In this document: piece by piece, positions 1-5,256 of the stretch | Layout: each line of letters opens with the position of its first letter | Numbering within the stretch: the stretch's first letter is position 1 | NCBI GenBank assembly: GCA_030631415.1 | Contig: DAOVLE010000248.1 | Coordinates: 1 to 7,271, forward strand | Direction of reading: 5' to 3' | DNA: 7,271 nt | DNA from: JAAEQG01 sp023133475 | GTDB lineage: Bacteria > Planctomycetota > Phycisphaerae > UBA1845 | Position numbers and translations under genes: made by a program | The notes under the pieces: generated by a model | Seen by the model: only the letters and a program-made list of their open reading frames with translations | What the model was told of the DNA's origin: nothing | The model's database searches: none

Positions 1-27
1 AGAGACGCAGAGAGCGCAGAGAAGAAG
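1..27. repeat. Degenerate period-9 purine-rich tandem repeat
   Basis: About three imperfect units of roughly nine bases with core GAGA(A/G)CGCA run from the window edge to about base 27. The tract is cut by the window start, so its full length is unknown. It lies downstream of the RidA-family gene in the direction of transcription and is outside any credible reading frame. Similar GAGACGCAGAGA-like tracts occur between genes in repeat-rich environmental genomes; that comparison is from memory and not checked. Confidence 0.45.
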
Positions 28-28
28 G

Positions 29-60
29 GAGTGCACCACATTTTGGCAGGGTGTGCACTC
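29..60. repeat. Inverted repeat, 8-bp arms, 16-nt loop
   Basis: GAGTGCAC at 29-36 is exactly complementary to GTGCACTC at 53-60. Read on the minus strand, the hairpin lies 133 nt past the RidA-family stop and no T-run follows it, so it is not a typical intrinsic terminator. It may be part of an intergenic repeat that extends beyond the window. Confidence 0.45.
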
Positions 61-83
61 TCCAGGCGCCGTTGTGAGCGCCC

Positions 84-153
84 ACATTCTCAATTCTCAA
101 TTCTCAATTCTCAATTCTCCATTCTCCATTCTCCATTCTCCATTCTCCATTCT
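84..153. repeat. Tandem heptamer array E: ten 7-bp units in two blocks
   Basis: Seventy bases form ten units of exactly seven: one ACATTCT (84-90), four CAATTCT (91-118), then five CCATTCT (119-153). The variants are grouped in blocks rather than mixed, as expected from local duplication or slippage. On the minus strand, the strand of all genes here, the array reads as repeated GGAGAATG with a Shine-Dalgarno-like GGAG in every unit of the second block. It sits 40 nt downstream of the RidA-family stop codon. There are no spacers, so it is not a CRISPR array. Short tandem heptamers are known between genes in cyanobacteria (STRR sequences); any relation is only analogy. Confidence 0.9.
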
Positions 154-192
154 TCGCGGAGATTTAGATGCGATTGCCTGGGGAGATATCCA

Positions 193-657
193 CTACCGGG
201 CACGGTTCTTGGGGATCATGGCGATTGCCTCGATCTCCACCAGCAATTCCGGGCGGCAGATACGCGCCTCGATGCACGTGCTGGCTGGTAGCGGGTCGAG
301 CTGCTGCTCAACGTAGAAGGCATTACGCATCTCGTTGAAGTCATCATAGTCCCGGAAATCCGCCAGATAGCACGTCGTGCGGACTATATCGTGCCAATCA
401 GCCCCCTCGCTTTCCAGCAAACCCGCGATGTTGGTTAAGGCGCGACGGGTTTGGGCCTGCACGTCTCCAGGGTGGATCGAGTCGCCGGCTTCGTCAACGC
501 TGGCGGTGCCCGAGATGAACAGCATCACACAATTGTCCAAGTCCACCCGCATACCACGCACAAAAGACACCTTTTTCTCGTAGTCGTAGGCTTCGTTGAG
601 GACGCCCCTGTTCTCGATGGGGGTCTTCTTGATACGTGACTTTTCTACTACTGCCAT
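193..657 (-). CDS. RidA/YjgF/UK114 superfamily protein, non-canonical active site
   Basis: A 154-residue cytosolic protein of the Rid superfamily. Canonical RidA trimers hydrolyse reactive enamine/imine intermediates such as 2-aminoacrylate. Visible family features are LFISGTASVDEAG (residues 46-58), the HPGDVQAQTRRALTNI helix (62-77), the YLADFRDYDDFNEMRNAF segment (97-114), and the C-terminal PASTCIEARICRPELLVEIEA stretch (124-144, quoted in part). Where E. coli RidA has P-A-R-S-C-V-E with the substrate-binding arginine, this protein has P-A-S-T-C-I-E, so the arginine is replaced by Ser126. The CRPELLVEIEA ending and ISGTAS motif also resemble chorismatase-like Rid relatives. The protein is about 25 residues longer than typical RidA, mostly through an N-terminal extension. 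The ATG at 657 follows GGAGA at 670-666 with good spacing. Family membership is secure; imine hydrolase activity is doubtful and the substrate unknown. The stop is TAG. Confidence 0.9.
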   Translation of the reverse strand: MAVVEKSRIKKTPIENRGVLNEAYDYEKKVSFVRGMRVDLDNCVMLFISGTASVDEAGDSIHPGDVQAQTRRALTNIAGLLESEGADWHDIVRTTCYLADFRDYDDFNEMRNAFYVEQQLDPLPASTCIEARICRPELLVEIEAIAMIPKNRAR

Positions 658-672
658 TAATCAATTCTCCAT
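658..672 (-). promoter_or_regulatory. Ribosome binding site of the RidA-family gene, within a heptamer-E-like sequence
   Basis: On the minus strand GGAGAA (670-665) lies about 8-9 nt before the ATG at 657. The plus-strand sequence at 661-672 (TCAATTCTCCAT) is identical over 12 nt to the CAATTCT/CCATTCT junction of the downstream heptamer array (111-122). The Shine-Dalgarno site may therefore descend from one unit of that repeat, or the match may be chance. Confidence 0.6.
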
Positions 673-685
673 GATTGAGCCAAAC

Positions 686-848
686 GTAGGGCGAGTTCCA
701 ATCGCCCAAAAAGAGTCCAAAGTCCGGGCCGGGTGGCCCATGGCTTTAGCCGTGGGGGACACGAATCCAAACGCCCAAGCCGCTACGGAGTTCGGTGGTG
801 CTCGGATGAACCATTCGTGTCCCCCACCGCTAAAGCGATGGGCCACCC
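686..848 (+). repeat. Composite intergenic element 1: modules A-B-C-C'
   Basis: Three modules follow each other in the gap between the FG-GAP gene and the RidA-family gene. Module A (686-707) is a diverged hairpin, GGGCGAGT-TCC-AATCGCCC. Module B (about 714-725) is a short remnant of the AGTCCAA heptamer. Modules C and C' (731-766 and 813-848) are 36-nt inverted arms. The same order appears in reverse orientation at 5260-5121, which shows that the parts travel together. Nothing in it looks like a transposase, so if mobile it would depend on proteins supplied elsewhere. Direction (+) is defined as A to C. Confidence 0.8.
731..848. repeat. Long inverted repeat C-C', 36-nt arms, 46-nt loop
   Basis: The left arm 731-766 and the right arm 813-848 are complementary at 34 of 36 positions. 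Each arm also folds on itself: the left has CCCATGGC-TTTA-GCCGTGGG, and the right, read on the opposite strand, has CCCATCGC-TTTA-GCGGTGGG, both eight-pair stems with one T-G wobble. The only two mismatches between arms (arm positions 12 and 21) are the two partners of one base pair in the small hairpin, so each small hairpin stays paired. The structure can form either one long duplex or two short hairpins. Confidence 0.9.
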
Positions 849-850
849 AA

Positions 851-876
851 CCGTTCCCTTACGATCGCGGCACTGA
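851..876 (-). repeat. Diverged module D copy overlapping the FG-GAP gene end
   Basis: Read on the plus strand, these 26 bases match the reverse of the D consensus (CCGCTCCCTTACGG followed by TCGCGGTACTGA) with three substitutions. The module spans the last codons of the FG-GAP/ASPIC gene: its minus-strand reading gives S-V-P-R-S followed by TAA, so the repeat supplies both the C-terminal tail and the stop codon. Confidence 0.75.
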
Positions 877-2529
877 GCGGGCCGGCGGTTGGCGGACGGT
901 GATTAGCTGATCAGCCCGCACCTGCTCCATAACCTGCCGGGTCCCATCAGGCCAAGTGACCTCCAAATGCTCCACTTTCGTCTGCTCGCCCAGCCCGAAG
1001 TGCATCCTCGGATCATGCTGGGACAAATAACTACCACCACAAAACCGCTGCTGAAACAGTGTTCTTCCGCCGGTTCGGGCCTTCACAACAGCCCCAATCG
1101 CGTCGCGGTTGGGGCCTCGGGCAATCAGCCTGACTTGCAGCCAGTGTCGTCCGCGACGGGGCGTATCGTTGCGCAGCAAGACCGGCTTATCGTTCAGGCT
1201 CACAATCAGCAGATCGAGGTCGCCGTCATTGTCGATGTCGCCGGCAGCCGCACCACGGCTCACAAACTTCGCACGAAGATTAGCCACCGGTGAACCGGAG
1301 CAAGTTGTTACCGGAACAAAACCCCCACGACCATCGTTCAAGAACAGACTATCATGGTAGGCCTCAAGACGACAGGCACTGCCGTTGCTGATGTACATGT
1401 CCGGATGAGAGTCGAGGTCGAAATCCGCCAGGATTCCCGCCCAACTGTGGCAACGGATAACCGCAGCGGACACCCCCACACGAGCCGCCACGTCCTCAAA
1501 CATCCCACCGCCAAGGTTGTGGTACACACAGCAGCGGTTCATGTCGGGGACCAGGATGTCGAAGTGCCCGTCCCCATCATAGTCGGCAACCTCGACCGCC
1601 ATCGCCGCCGCGGCATCACCGGCTTCGCCATATGCCACCCCCGCCAACAACGCTTCGTTCTCAAAGGTCCCGTCCCCTTTGTTGTGCAGCAAAAAGTTCT
1701 CCATCGCGTCATTTGAGACGAAGACATCAACCCACCCGTCGTTATCGTAATCGATCGTCCCCACGCCCATGGCTCGGCCGACCGGCTTGATTTTGATTCC
1801 GGACCGGCTGGTCACATCGGTAAAGCTGCCGTCGGCGTTTCCTCGGAACAGCCGATCCTGTTGCCCGGGGTATGCCAACGGGCTTCGCACCCCATCGGCG
1901 GTGTGCCGATGTTTGGGGTTAGGCTTATAGGTCAGGTAGTTGCCCACGTAGAGGTCCAGCCGCCCATCGTGATCGTAGTCAAAAAACACCGCCCCGACAC
2001 TGAACTGCGGATCGTCCACCCCGACAGCCTGAGCCGCCTCGCTGAACGTGCCGTCGCCATTGTTGCGGTAGAGGAAGTTGGGGCCGTGGTTGGTAACGTA
2101 AATGTCGGCATCCCCGTCACCATCGTAGTCCGCCACCACCACGCCCATGCCATAAGCCGGCTGTGCCAGACCCGCCTGCACCGTCACGTCCACAAACGTT
2201 CCATCTCCGCGATTGCGGTACAGCCGATCGGTGGCGGAGGCCAGCTTCTCACGGGCCTGCCCATCAACTGCCGGGTCCGAAATCCCTCTCTGCCACCGCC
2301 CGCTGATCAGGTAAATGTCAATCCAGCCGTCGCCATCGTAGTCCAGAAAAGCGCAACCGACGCCTGTGGCTTCCACGATGTTCGACATCAGCGGGTCGCC
2401 GATGGTTTGAACGAAATCAATCCCACTCTCGGCGGTGATGTCGGTGAACACCACCGGCGGGCCTGCCGACGAACCGGAACCCGCCGTCGCGCCGCAACAA
2501 CATGCGAGCAGTATAGTTAGGGCTGACAT
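859..2529 (-). CDS. Secreted or lipid-anchored FG-GAP (VCBS) repeat protein with ASPIC/UnbV domain, CRTAC1 family
   Basis: A 556-residue protein if started at the ATG at 2529; the frame opens further to a TTG at 2568. The ATG is preferred because GGAAGAG lies 4 nt before it and a hydrophobic leader follows directly (SALTILLACCCG). LLAC at residues 7-10 could be a lipobox, but the n-region has no positive charge unless the TTG start is used. Seven FG-GAP repeats carry calcium-binding loops of type DxDxDG, beginning at D63, D134, D184, D260, D317, D369 and D431; the sixth (DFDLDSH) is degenerate. Seven repeats fit a seven-bladed beta-propeller. Residues about 473-545 form an ASPIC/UnbV domain with GGSYLSQHDPRMHFGLG and WPDGTRQ. 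Such proteins are exported and numerous in Planctomycetes; their ligands are mostly unknown. The last residues SVPRS and the TAA stop come from repeat module D. Confidence 0.92.
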   Translation of the reverse strand: MSALTILLACCCGATAGSGSSAGPPVVFTDITAESGIDFVQTIGDPLMSNIVEATGVGCAFLDYDGDGWIDIYLISGRWQRGISDPAVDGQAREKLASATDRLYRNRGDGTFVDVTVQAGLAQPAYGMGVVVADYDGDGDADIYVTNHGPNFLYRNNGDGTFSEAAQAVGVDDPQFSVGAVFFDYDHDGRLDLYVGNYLTYKPNPKHRHTADGVRSPLAYPGQQDRLFRGNADGSFTDVTSRSGIKIKPVGRAMGVGTIDYDNDGWVDVFVSNDAMENFLLHNKGDGTFENEALLAGVAYGEAGDAAAAMAVEVADYDGDGHFDILVPDMNRCCVYHNLGGGMFEDVAARVGVSAAVIRCHSWAGILADFDLDSHPDMYISNGSACRLEAYHDSLFLNDGRGGFVPVTTCSGSPVANLRAKFVSRGAAAGDIDNDGDLDLLIVSLNDKPVLLRNDTPRRGRHWLQVRLIARGPNRDAIGAVVKARTGGRTLFQQRFCGGSYLSQHDPRMHFGLGEQTKVEHLEVTWPDGTRQVMEQVRADQLITVRQPPARSVPRS

Positions 2530-2544
2530 CGTGCTCTTCCCCTC
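2530..2544 (-). promoter_or_regulatory. Ribosome binding site of the FG-GAP gene
   Basis: The minus strand reads GAGGGGAAGAGCACG directly before the ATG at 2529. This purine-rich site supports the ATG over the upstream TTG at 2568. A possible hairpin lies just upstream, with outer arms CGGAGG/CCTCCG and an inner GGATT/AATCC pair between about 2549 and 2587. Confidence 0.6.
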
Positions 2545-2656
2545 ACAATCACAGGCGGAGGGATTCAAATCCTTCCAACGCCTCCGTGGAAAACCCGACC
2601 ATTGGACCAGAATTCACGCTTTTTGCAAGCCTGTTATGGTGGGGGACTGACTCGAA

Positions 2657-2719
2657 CCAATCAGTACCGCCCAATCAGTACCGCCCAATCAGTACCGCGA
2701 CCGTAAGGGAGCGGCCTAC
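2657..2719 (+). repeat. Module D with its leading 14 bp tripled, overlapping the pilT stop
   Basis: CCAATCAGTACCGC occurs three times head to tail (2657-2670, 2671-2684, 2685-2698) and runs on into GACCGTAAGGGAGCGG and CCTAC (2699-2719), the rest of module D as seen at 4040-4072. The final CTA (2716-2718) is the TAG stop of the PilT-like gene read on the minus strand. No such tripling is seen in the other D copies. Confidence 0.9.
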
Positions 2720-3837
2720 CTGCCACGCACGCGCCCCACCAAGCCTTGGGTGCTGGTCTTGATGCCCTTGATCTCGCTTTGGAGAGCGTCGCGGTTGGGG
2801 GCGTACTCCATCGCCGTGTCGTAGTGCACCTTCTCGGTCTCGACCAGTTCAGCCAAGGACTGGGTGAAACTGCGCATGCCCTCCTCGACACTCGATACGA
2901 TGATGGCTGGCATGTCTTCGTCCTCCTCCCGGCGAATCTTATCGCGAACCGTCGAGTTGGCCAGCAATATCTCCGTGGCGGGAACCCGTGAACCCTCCTC
3001 AATCCCCGGCAACAAACGCTGACAGAGGATGGCATTCAAGCTGTTGGCCAGCGATGAACGAATGAAATCGTGCTCGTCGCGGGGGAAGAACTCGAGGAGG
3101 CGCGAGAAGGACTGCTGCGTGTCACTGGAATGCAAAGAGCCGAACACCAGGTGCCCGGTCTCGGCAGCCTGGATGGCTGACATCATGGTTTCCTTGTCGC
3201 GCATCTCGCCGATCAGAATGCAATCGGGGTCCTGGCGCACCACAAAGCGCAGGGCTTCGTGGAAACTGGGGACGTCAATGCCCACCTCCCGCTGCGAGAT
3301 GATCGACTTGTTGGGGCGGAACATGAACTCGATGGGGTCCTCGATGGTGATGATGTGCATGGAGCGGACATCGTTAACATGCTGAATCATCGCCGCCAGC
3401 GTGCTCGATTTGCCGCTACCGGTCACCCCGCTGATCAACACCAGCCCGTCGGCGGATTCGTCCACGATTTTTTTGTACGCCGGCGGAAGCTGGAGCCCCT
3501 CGAACGTGGGTATCTCGCTCTGGACCCGGCGGATGGCTGCGTGCATCTCCGAGCCGCTGCGGAAGATGTTGATGCGGTAGCGATCGCCGGTGGGGCCTTT
3601 GGCGGAGAAGTCCAGGTCGCCTCGCTCGTCGTATTCACTACGGCGCTGGGGGGGGACCAGCACTTCCATCATCTTCTCGATGAAGTCGTTGCTGGTAAAA
3701 GGTTCGATCTCCTTAATCCGACGCAGGTGCCCGCCGACCCGGTAGTACGGGGCATAGCCGACCTTCAAATGCAGGTCCGACGCCTGAAACCGGCTCATCC
3801 CCGCCAGCAGATTCATAATGAGTTCTTCGGGTGTCAT
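2716..3837 (-). CDS. pilT: PilT/PilU-like type IV pilus retraction ATPase
   Basis: A 373-residue cytoplasmic hexameric AAA-like motor of the secretion/pilus ATPase family, predicted to power retraction of type IV pili in twitching motility or DNA uptake. The N-terminal PAS-like domain contains ASDLHLKVG (19-27), typical of PilT. The Walker A motif is GVTGSGKSST (137-146), the Asp box IITIEDPIEF (162-171), Walker B DPDCILIGEMRD (203-214), and the His box TGHLVFGSLHSSD (228-240). All key residues are present. The C-terminal part, with NSTVRDKIRREEDEDMPAI, resembles the PilT helix region around the AIRNLIRE motif but is longer, nearer PilU in length. The ATG at 3837 follows AGGA with 8 nt spacing; an ATG at 3846 adds three residues and is possible. 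The frame opens to 3924, but that start lies only about 6 nt from the predicted transcript start. No pilin, PilB or PilC gene lies nearby. The stop is TAG, within a repeat. Confidence 0.93.
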   Translation of the reverse strand: MTPEELIMNLLAGMSRFQASDLHLKVGYAPYYRVGGHLRRIKEIEPFTSNDFIEKMMEVLVPPQRRSEYDERGDLDFSAKGPTGDRYRINIFRSGSEMHAAIRRVQSEIPTFEGLQLPPAYKKIVDESADGLVLISGVTGSGKSSTLAAMIQHVNDVRSMHIITIEDPIEFMFRPNKSIISQREVGIDVPSFHEALRFVVRQDPDCILIGEMRDKETMMSAIQAAETGHLVFGSLHSSDTQQSFSRLLEFFPRDEHDFIRSSLANSLNAILCQRLLPGIEEGSRVPATEILLANSTVRDKIRREEDEDMPAIIVSSVEEGMRSFTQSLAELVETEKVHYDTAMEYAPNRDALQSEIKGIKTSTQGLVGRVRGR

Positions 3838-3846
3838 GGTGTTCAT

Positions 3847-3930
3847 CCTGATCCCCGACGGGCTTGCCCCGGCAAGCGATCTTCGGTCACCGAACCGACA
3901 CCCCTGCGGGCTAAGCCGCGTCATGGATTG
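3847..3930 (-). other. Predicted structured leader of the pilT mRNA
   Basis: From the predicted transcript start to the gene, the leader holds a 7-bp hairpin GCTTGCC-CC-GGCAAGC (3862-3877), a 5-bp hairpin TTCGG-TCA-CCGAA (3882-3894), and a GCGG/CCGC pair (3906-3919). The largest ends 16 nt before the first ATG. I recognise no known riboswitch. The block may be another dispersed palindromic repeat, present only once in this window. Confidence 0.4.
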
Positions 3931-3936
3931 GGGCAG

Positions 3937-3965
3937 ATTCTAGCTTTGGCGGCCAACAGGGTCAA
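3937..3965 (-). promoter_or_regulatory. Sigma70-like promoter of pilT
   Basis: On the minus strand TTGACC (3965-3960) and TAGAAT (3942-3937) are separated by exactly 17 nt. Five of six bases match TTGACA and five of six match TATAAT. Transcription would start near 3930, giving a leader of about 85-93 nt. The promoter lies in the only repeat-poor part of this gap (3920-4017). Confidence 0.6.
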
Positions 3966-4017
3966 CCGTCCGCTCGGTTCGACCACGTTTGCCAATTTGG
4001 GGGGATTGGGTTTTTGG

Positions 4018-4034
4018 TGCGGCCTTCGGCCGCA
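4018..4034. repeat. Hairpin with 7-bp arms TGCGGCC/GGCCGCA
   Basis: A perfect inverted repeat with a TTC loop lies next to a run of five T on its plus-strand 5' side. The T-run is on the wrong side for termination of plus-strand transcripts, and on the minus strand it reads as A's after the stem, so it is not an intrinsic terminator. It is probably another intergenic palindrome of the series. Confidence 0.5.
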
Positions 4035-4039
4035 ACTAA

Positions 4040-4108
4040 ATCAGTACCGCGACCGTAAGGGAGCGGCCCTACTTGGATTGGCTGCTCCCTTACGGTCGCG
4101 GTACTGAT
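4040..4108. repeat. Inverted pair of module D, perfect 25-bp arms
   Basis: Bases 4040-4064 (ATCAGTACCGCGACCGTAAG plus GGAGC) are the exact complement of 4084-4108, with a 19-nt loop. The left copy continues into GGCCCTAC, the same tail that overlaps the pilT stop at 2712-2719. The pair lies in the gap between the methyltransferase and pilT, upstream of the pilT promoter, and would form a strong cruciform or RNA hairpin. Confidence 0.92.
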
Positions 4109-4128
4109 CAGCCGTCGGGCATGGAGAA

Positions 4129-4149
4129 GGCGGGTAAAACCCGCCCTAC
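4129..4149 (-). repeat. Solo module A hairpin
   Basis: Read on the minus strand this is GTAG followed by GGCGGGT-TTT-ACCCGCC, the A module with a changed loop. It starts 9 nt after the methyltransferase TAG stop and carries its own TAG. The G-rich leading GTAG is conserved with the other three A copies (686, 4938, 5260). Confidence 0.85.
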
Positions 4150-4158
4150 GACTTGGAA

Positions 4159-4905
4159 CTACTCCGCCGGCGTGCCCACCATCACGATCGATTGCCCAAA
4201 CGGAGGATGGAAGACACGCTCGAAAGCGTCAAGGAAAGGCACCAGGCGATTGAGCAGGCGTGCCCCTCCCGCAGGGATGCGCTTGCGACGTTGAACCCTG
4301 CTTTGCCATAACCATCCGAACAGGCCCAAGGCATTGATGTAGAAGCTGTGCGTGACCCGCAACCCCGCCGCCTCAAACACCCGCCCGAGGGTCCGACGAT
4401 TATAACGGCGGAGATGCCCCAGAGCCTGATCCAACTCGCCATACGCACTCATATGCGCCGCCGCCACAATGACAACGTTCCCACCATGACGACACAGTCG
4501 GCCCATACGCCGCAACGCATCGAGATCATCTTCCATGGCATCGAGCACTCGCAGACACACTACGGTGTCAAACGACCCGGCAGGGGCCTCCTCGTTAGGG
4601 CAATCTGATAGCCACGCCTGGGTGAACCGCACGTTTCGGTGGTCTCGAAAACGCTCCCGGGCCATCACCAGGGACGCTGCATAGGGCTCAATGCCGACCA
4701 CCAGCCTGTGATTCAGCAGAAACCGGATGAAATTGCCGGTCCCGCATCCGACATCGCAGATACTTCCATGCAGAAACGGATGCAACCGCCCGTAGAACCA
4801 GTGGTTATAGGCATACAGCTCCGCAAGCATTGCGAGCGAATCGTGAACTTCGCTCTCCACGTCAACTTCACCGCAGGCACGATCGAGTATTCCAGGAGCT
4901 TCCAT
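4159..4905 (-). CDS. Class I SAM-dependent methyltransferase
   Basis: A 248-residue soluble protein with a Rossmann-like methyltransferase fold. Motif I is ICDVGCGTGNF (49-59), the acidic ribose-binding residue is E73 in VGIEPYAAS, and motif IV is SFDTVVCLRVLDAMEDD (111-127), followed by GGNVVIVAAA (141-150). The LGHLRRYNRRTLGRVFEAAGL block (starting at 162, quoted in part), then NALGLFGWLW, and a basic linker (RVQRRKRIPAGG, 203-214) match methyltransferases commonly encoded beside family 2 glycosyltransferases, which often act on glycans or lipid-linked intermediates. No such partner is in the window, so the substrate is unknown. The frame extends upstream to 5016, but that extension translates repeat modules A and B (LGLWTLDFGLWT), so the ATG at 4905 is chosen. 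No good Shine-Dalgarno precedes it. The stop is TAG. Confidence 0.88.
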   Translation of the reverse strand: MEAPGILDRACGEVDVESEVHDSLAMLAELYAYNHWFYGRLHPFLHGSICDVGCGTGNFIRFLLNHRLVVGIEPYAASLVMARERFRDHRNVRFTQAWLSDCPNEEAPAGSFDTVVCLRVLDAMEDDLDALRRMGRLCRHGGNVVIVAAAHMSAYGELDQALGHLRRYNRRTLGRVFEAAGLRVTHSFYINALGLFGWLWQSRVQRRKRIPAGGARLLNRLVPFLDAFERVFHPPFGQSIVMVGTPAE

Positions 4906-5256
4906 GCGTTTTTTATCGGCATCCGCCGGTGGCAGATGTAGGGCGGGTTCCACCCGCCGTTCAGTCCAAAGTCCAAAGTCCAAGGTCCAAAGTCCAAGGT
5001 CCAAGGGCCGACGCAAAAATAACTACGCAGCAAAGTGGGGCACGGCTTGATGGGAATCAGTCCCCCACCCAATGCGCTAGAGTGATCTATCGCGATTGAT
5101 TCGATGGATCATCGACGCATGGGTGGCCCACCGCTTTAGCGGTGGGGGACGCGAATACCTGATGCAATTCGCGTCCCCCACGGCTAAAGCCATGGGCCAC
5201 CCAGACTTTGGACTTTGGACTTTGGACCTTGGACTGAAAGGCGGGTGGAACCCGCC
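4906..5256. other. 351-nt intergenic region made largely of repeat modules
   Basis: Between permease and methyltransferase lie, in plus-strand order: a short leader (4906-4937), A-B (4938-5004), about 115 nt of unassigned sequence (5006-5120) with a 6-bp hairpin TCGATG-GAT-CATCGA (5101-5115), then C'-C (5121-5202), B and A (5203-5260). I see no gene, no clear promoter and no terminator. The unassigned part shares TCAGTCCCCCACC (5057-5069) with the minus strand at 2650-2638. Confidence 0.8.
4938..5004 (+). repeat. Composite element 3: modules A-B without C
   Basis: The A hairpin GGCGGGT-TCC-ACCCGCC (4942-4958, with leading GTA from 4938-4940) is followed by GTTC and six heptamers (4963-5004): AGTCCAA three times, GGTCCAA, AGTCCAA, GGTCCAA. 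The array faces the inverted copy at 5208-5260, giving arms of about 50 nt with 21 perfect outer matches. Module A ends up about 33 nt before the methyltransferase start, so it would lie in that gene's 5' leader if the two are co-transcribed. Confidence 0.9.

Noticed and set aside
84..153. Possible CRISPR array.
   Set aside because: Units are seven bases, contiguous and without spacers; no cas genes are present.
596..910. Open frame across the gap between the RidA-family and FG-GAP genes.
   Set aside because: Most of it translates modules A, B, C and D; palindromic repeats often give open frames in several phases. No ribosome site or domain supports it.
1861..2520. 219-codon open frame on the plus strand.
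   Set aside because: It lies wholly inside the FG-GAP gene on the opposite strand; that frame has clear domain motifs, while this one reads as a valine- and histidine-rich shadow of repeated Asp-rich codons.
2638..2660. Minus strand reads GGTTCGAGTC followed shortly by CCCCCACCA, like the T-arm and CCA end of a tRNA.
   Set aside because: The T-stem does not pair properly, three bases are missing before the acceptor strand, and upstream sequence is the module D repeat rather than a cloverleaf. It may be a tRNA-end relic at a past insertion site, but I cannot support a tRNA or att site.
3838..3924. Longer pilT start at 3924 (402 residues).
   Set aside because: The extra residues are not part of the PilT family, translate a hairpin-rich leader, and would begin almost at the predicted transcription start; 3837 or 3846 fits the family and the AGGA site.
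4011..4034. GC hairpin next to a T-run as an intrinsic terminator.
   Set aside because: The T-run precedes the stem on the plus strand and becomes A's after the stem on the minus strand, so neither strand has the required stem-then-T order.
3259..4107. 282-codon open frame on the plus strand.
   Set aside because: It runs antisense to pilT and then through intergenic repeats, with no recognisable domain. The pilT frame has all nucleotide-binding motifs.
4906..5016. Longer methyltransferase start at 5016.
   Set aside because: The extension translates the heptamer and hairpin repeat (LGLWTLDFGLWT), so it is very unlikely to be protein sequence.
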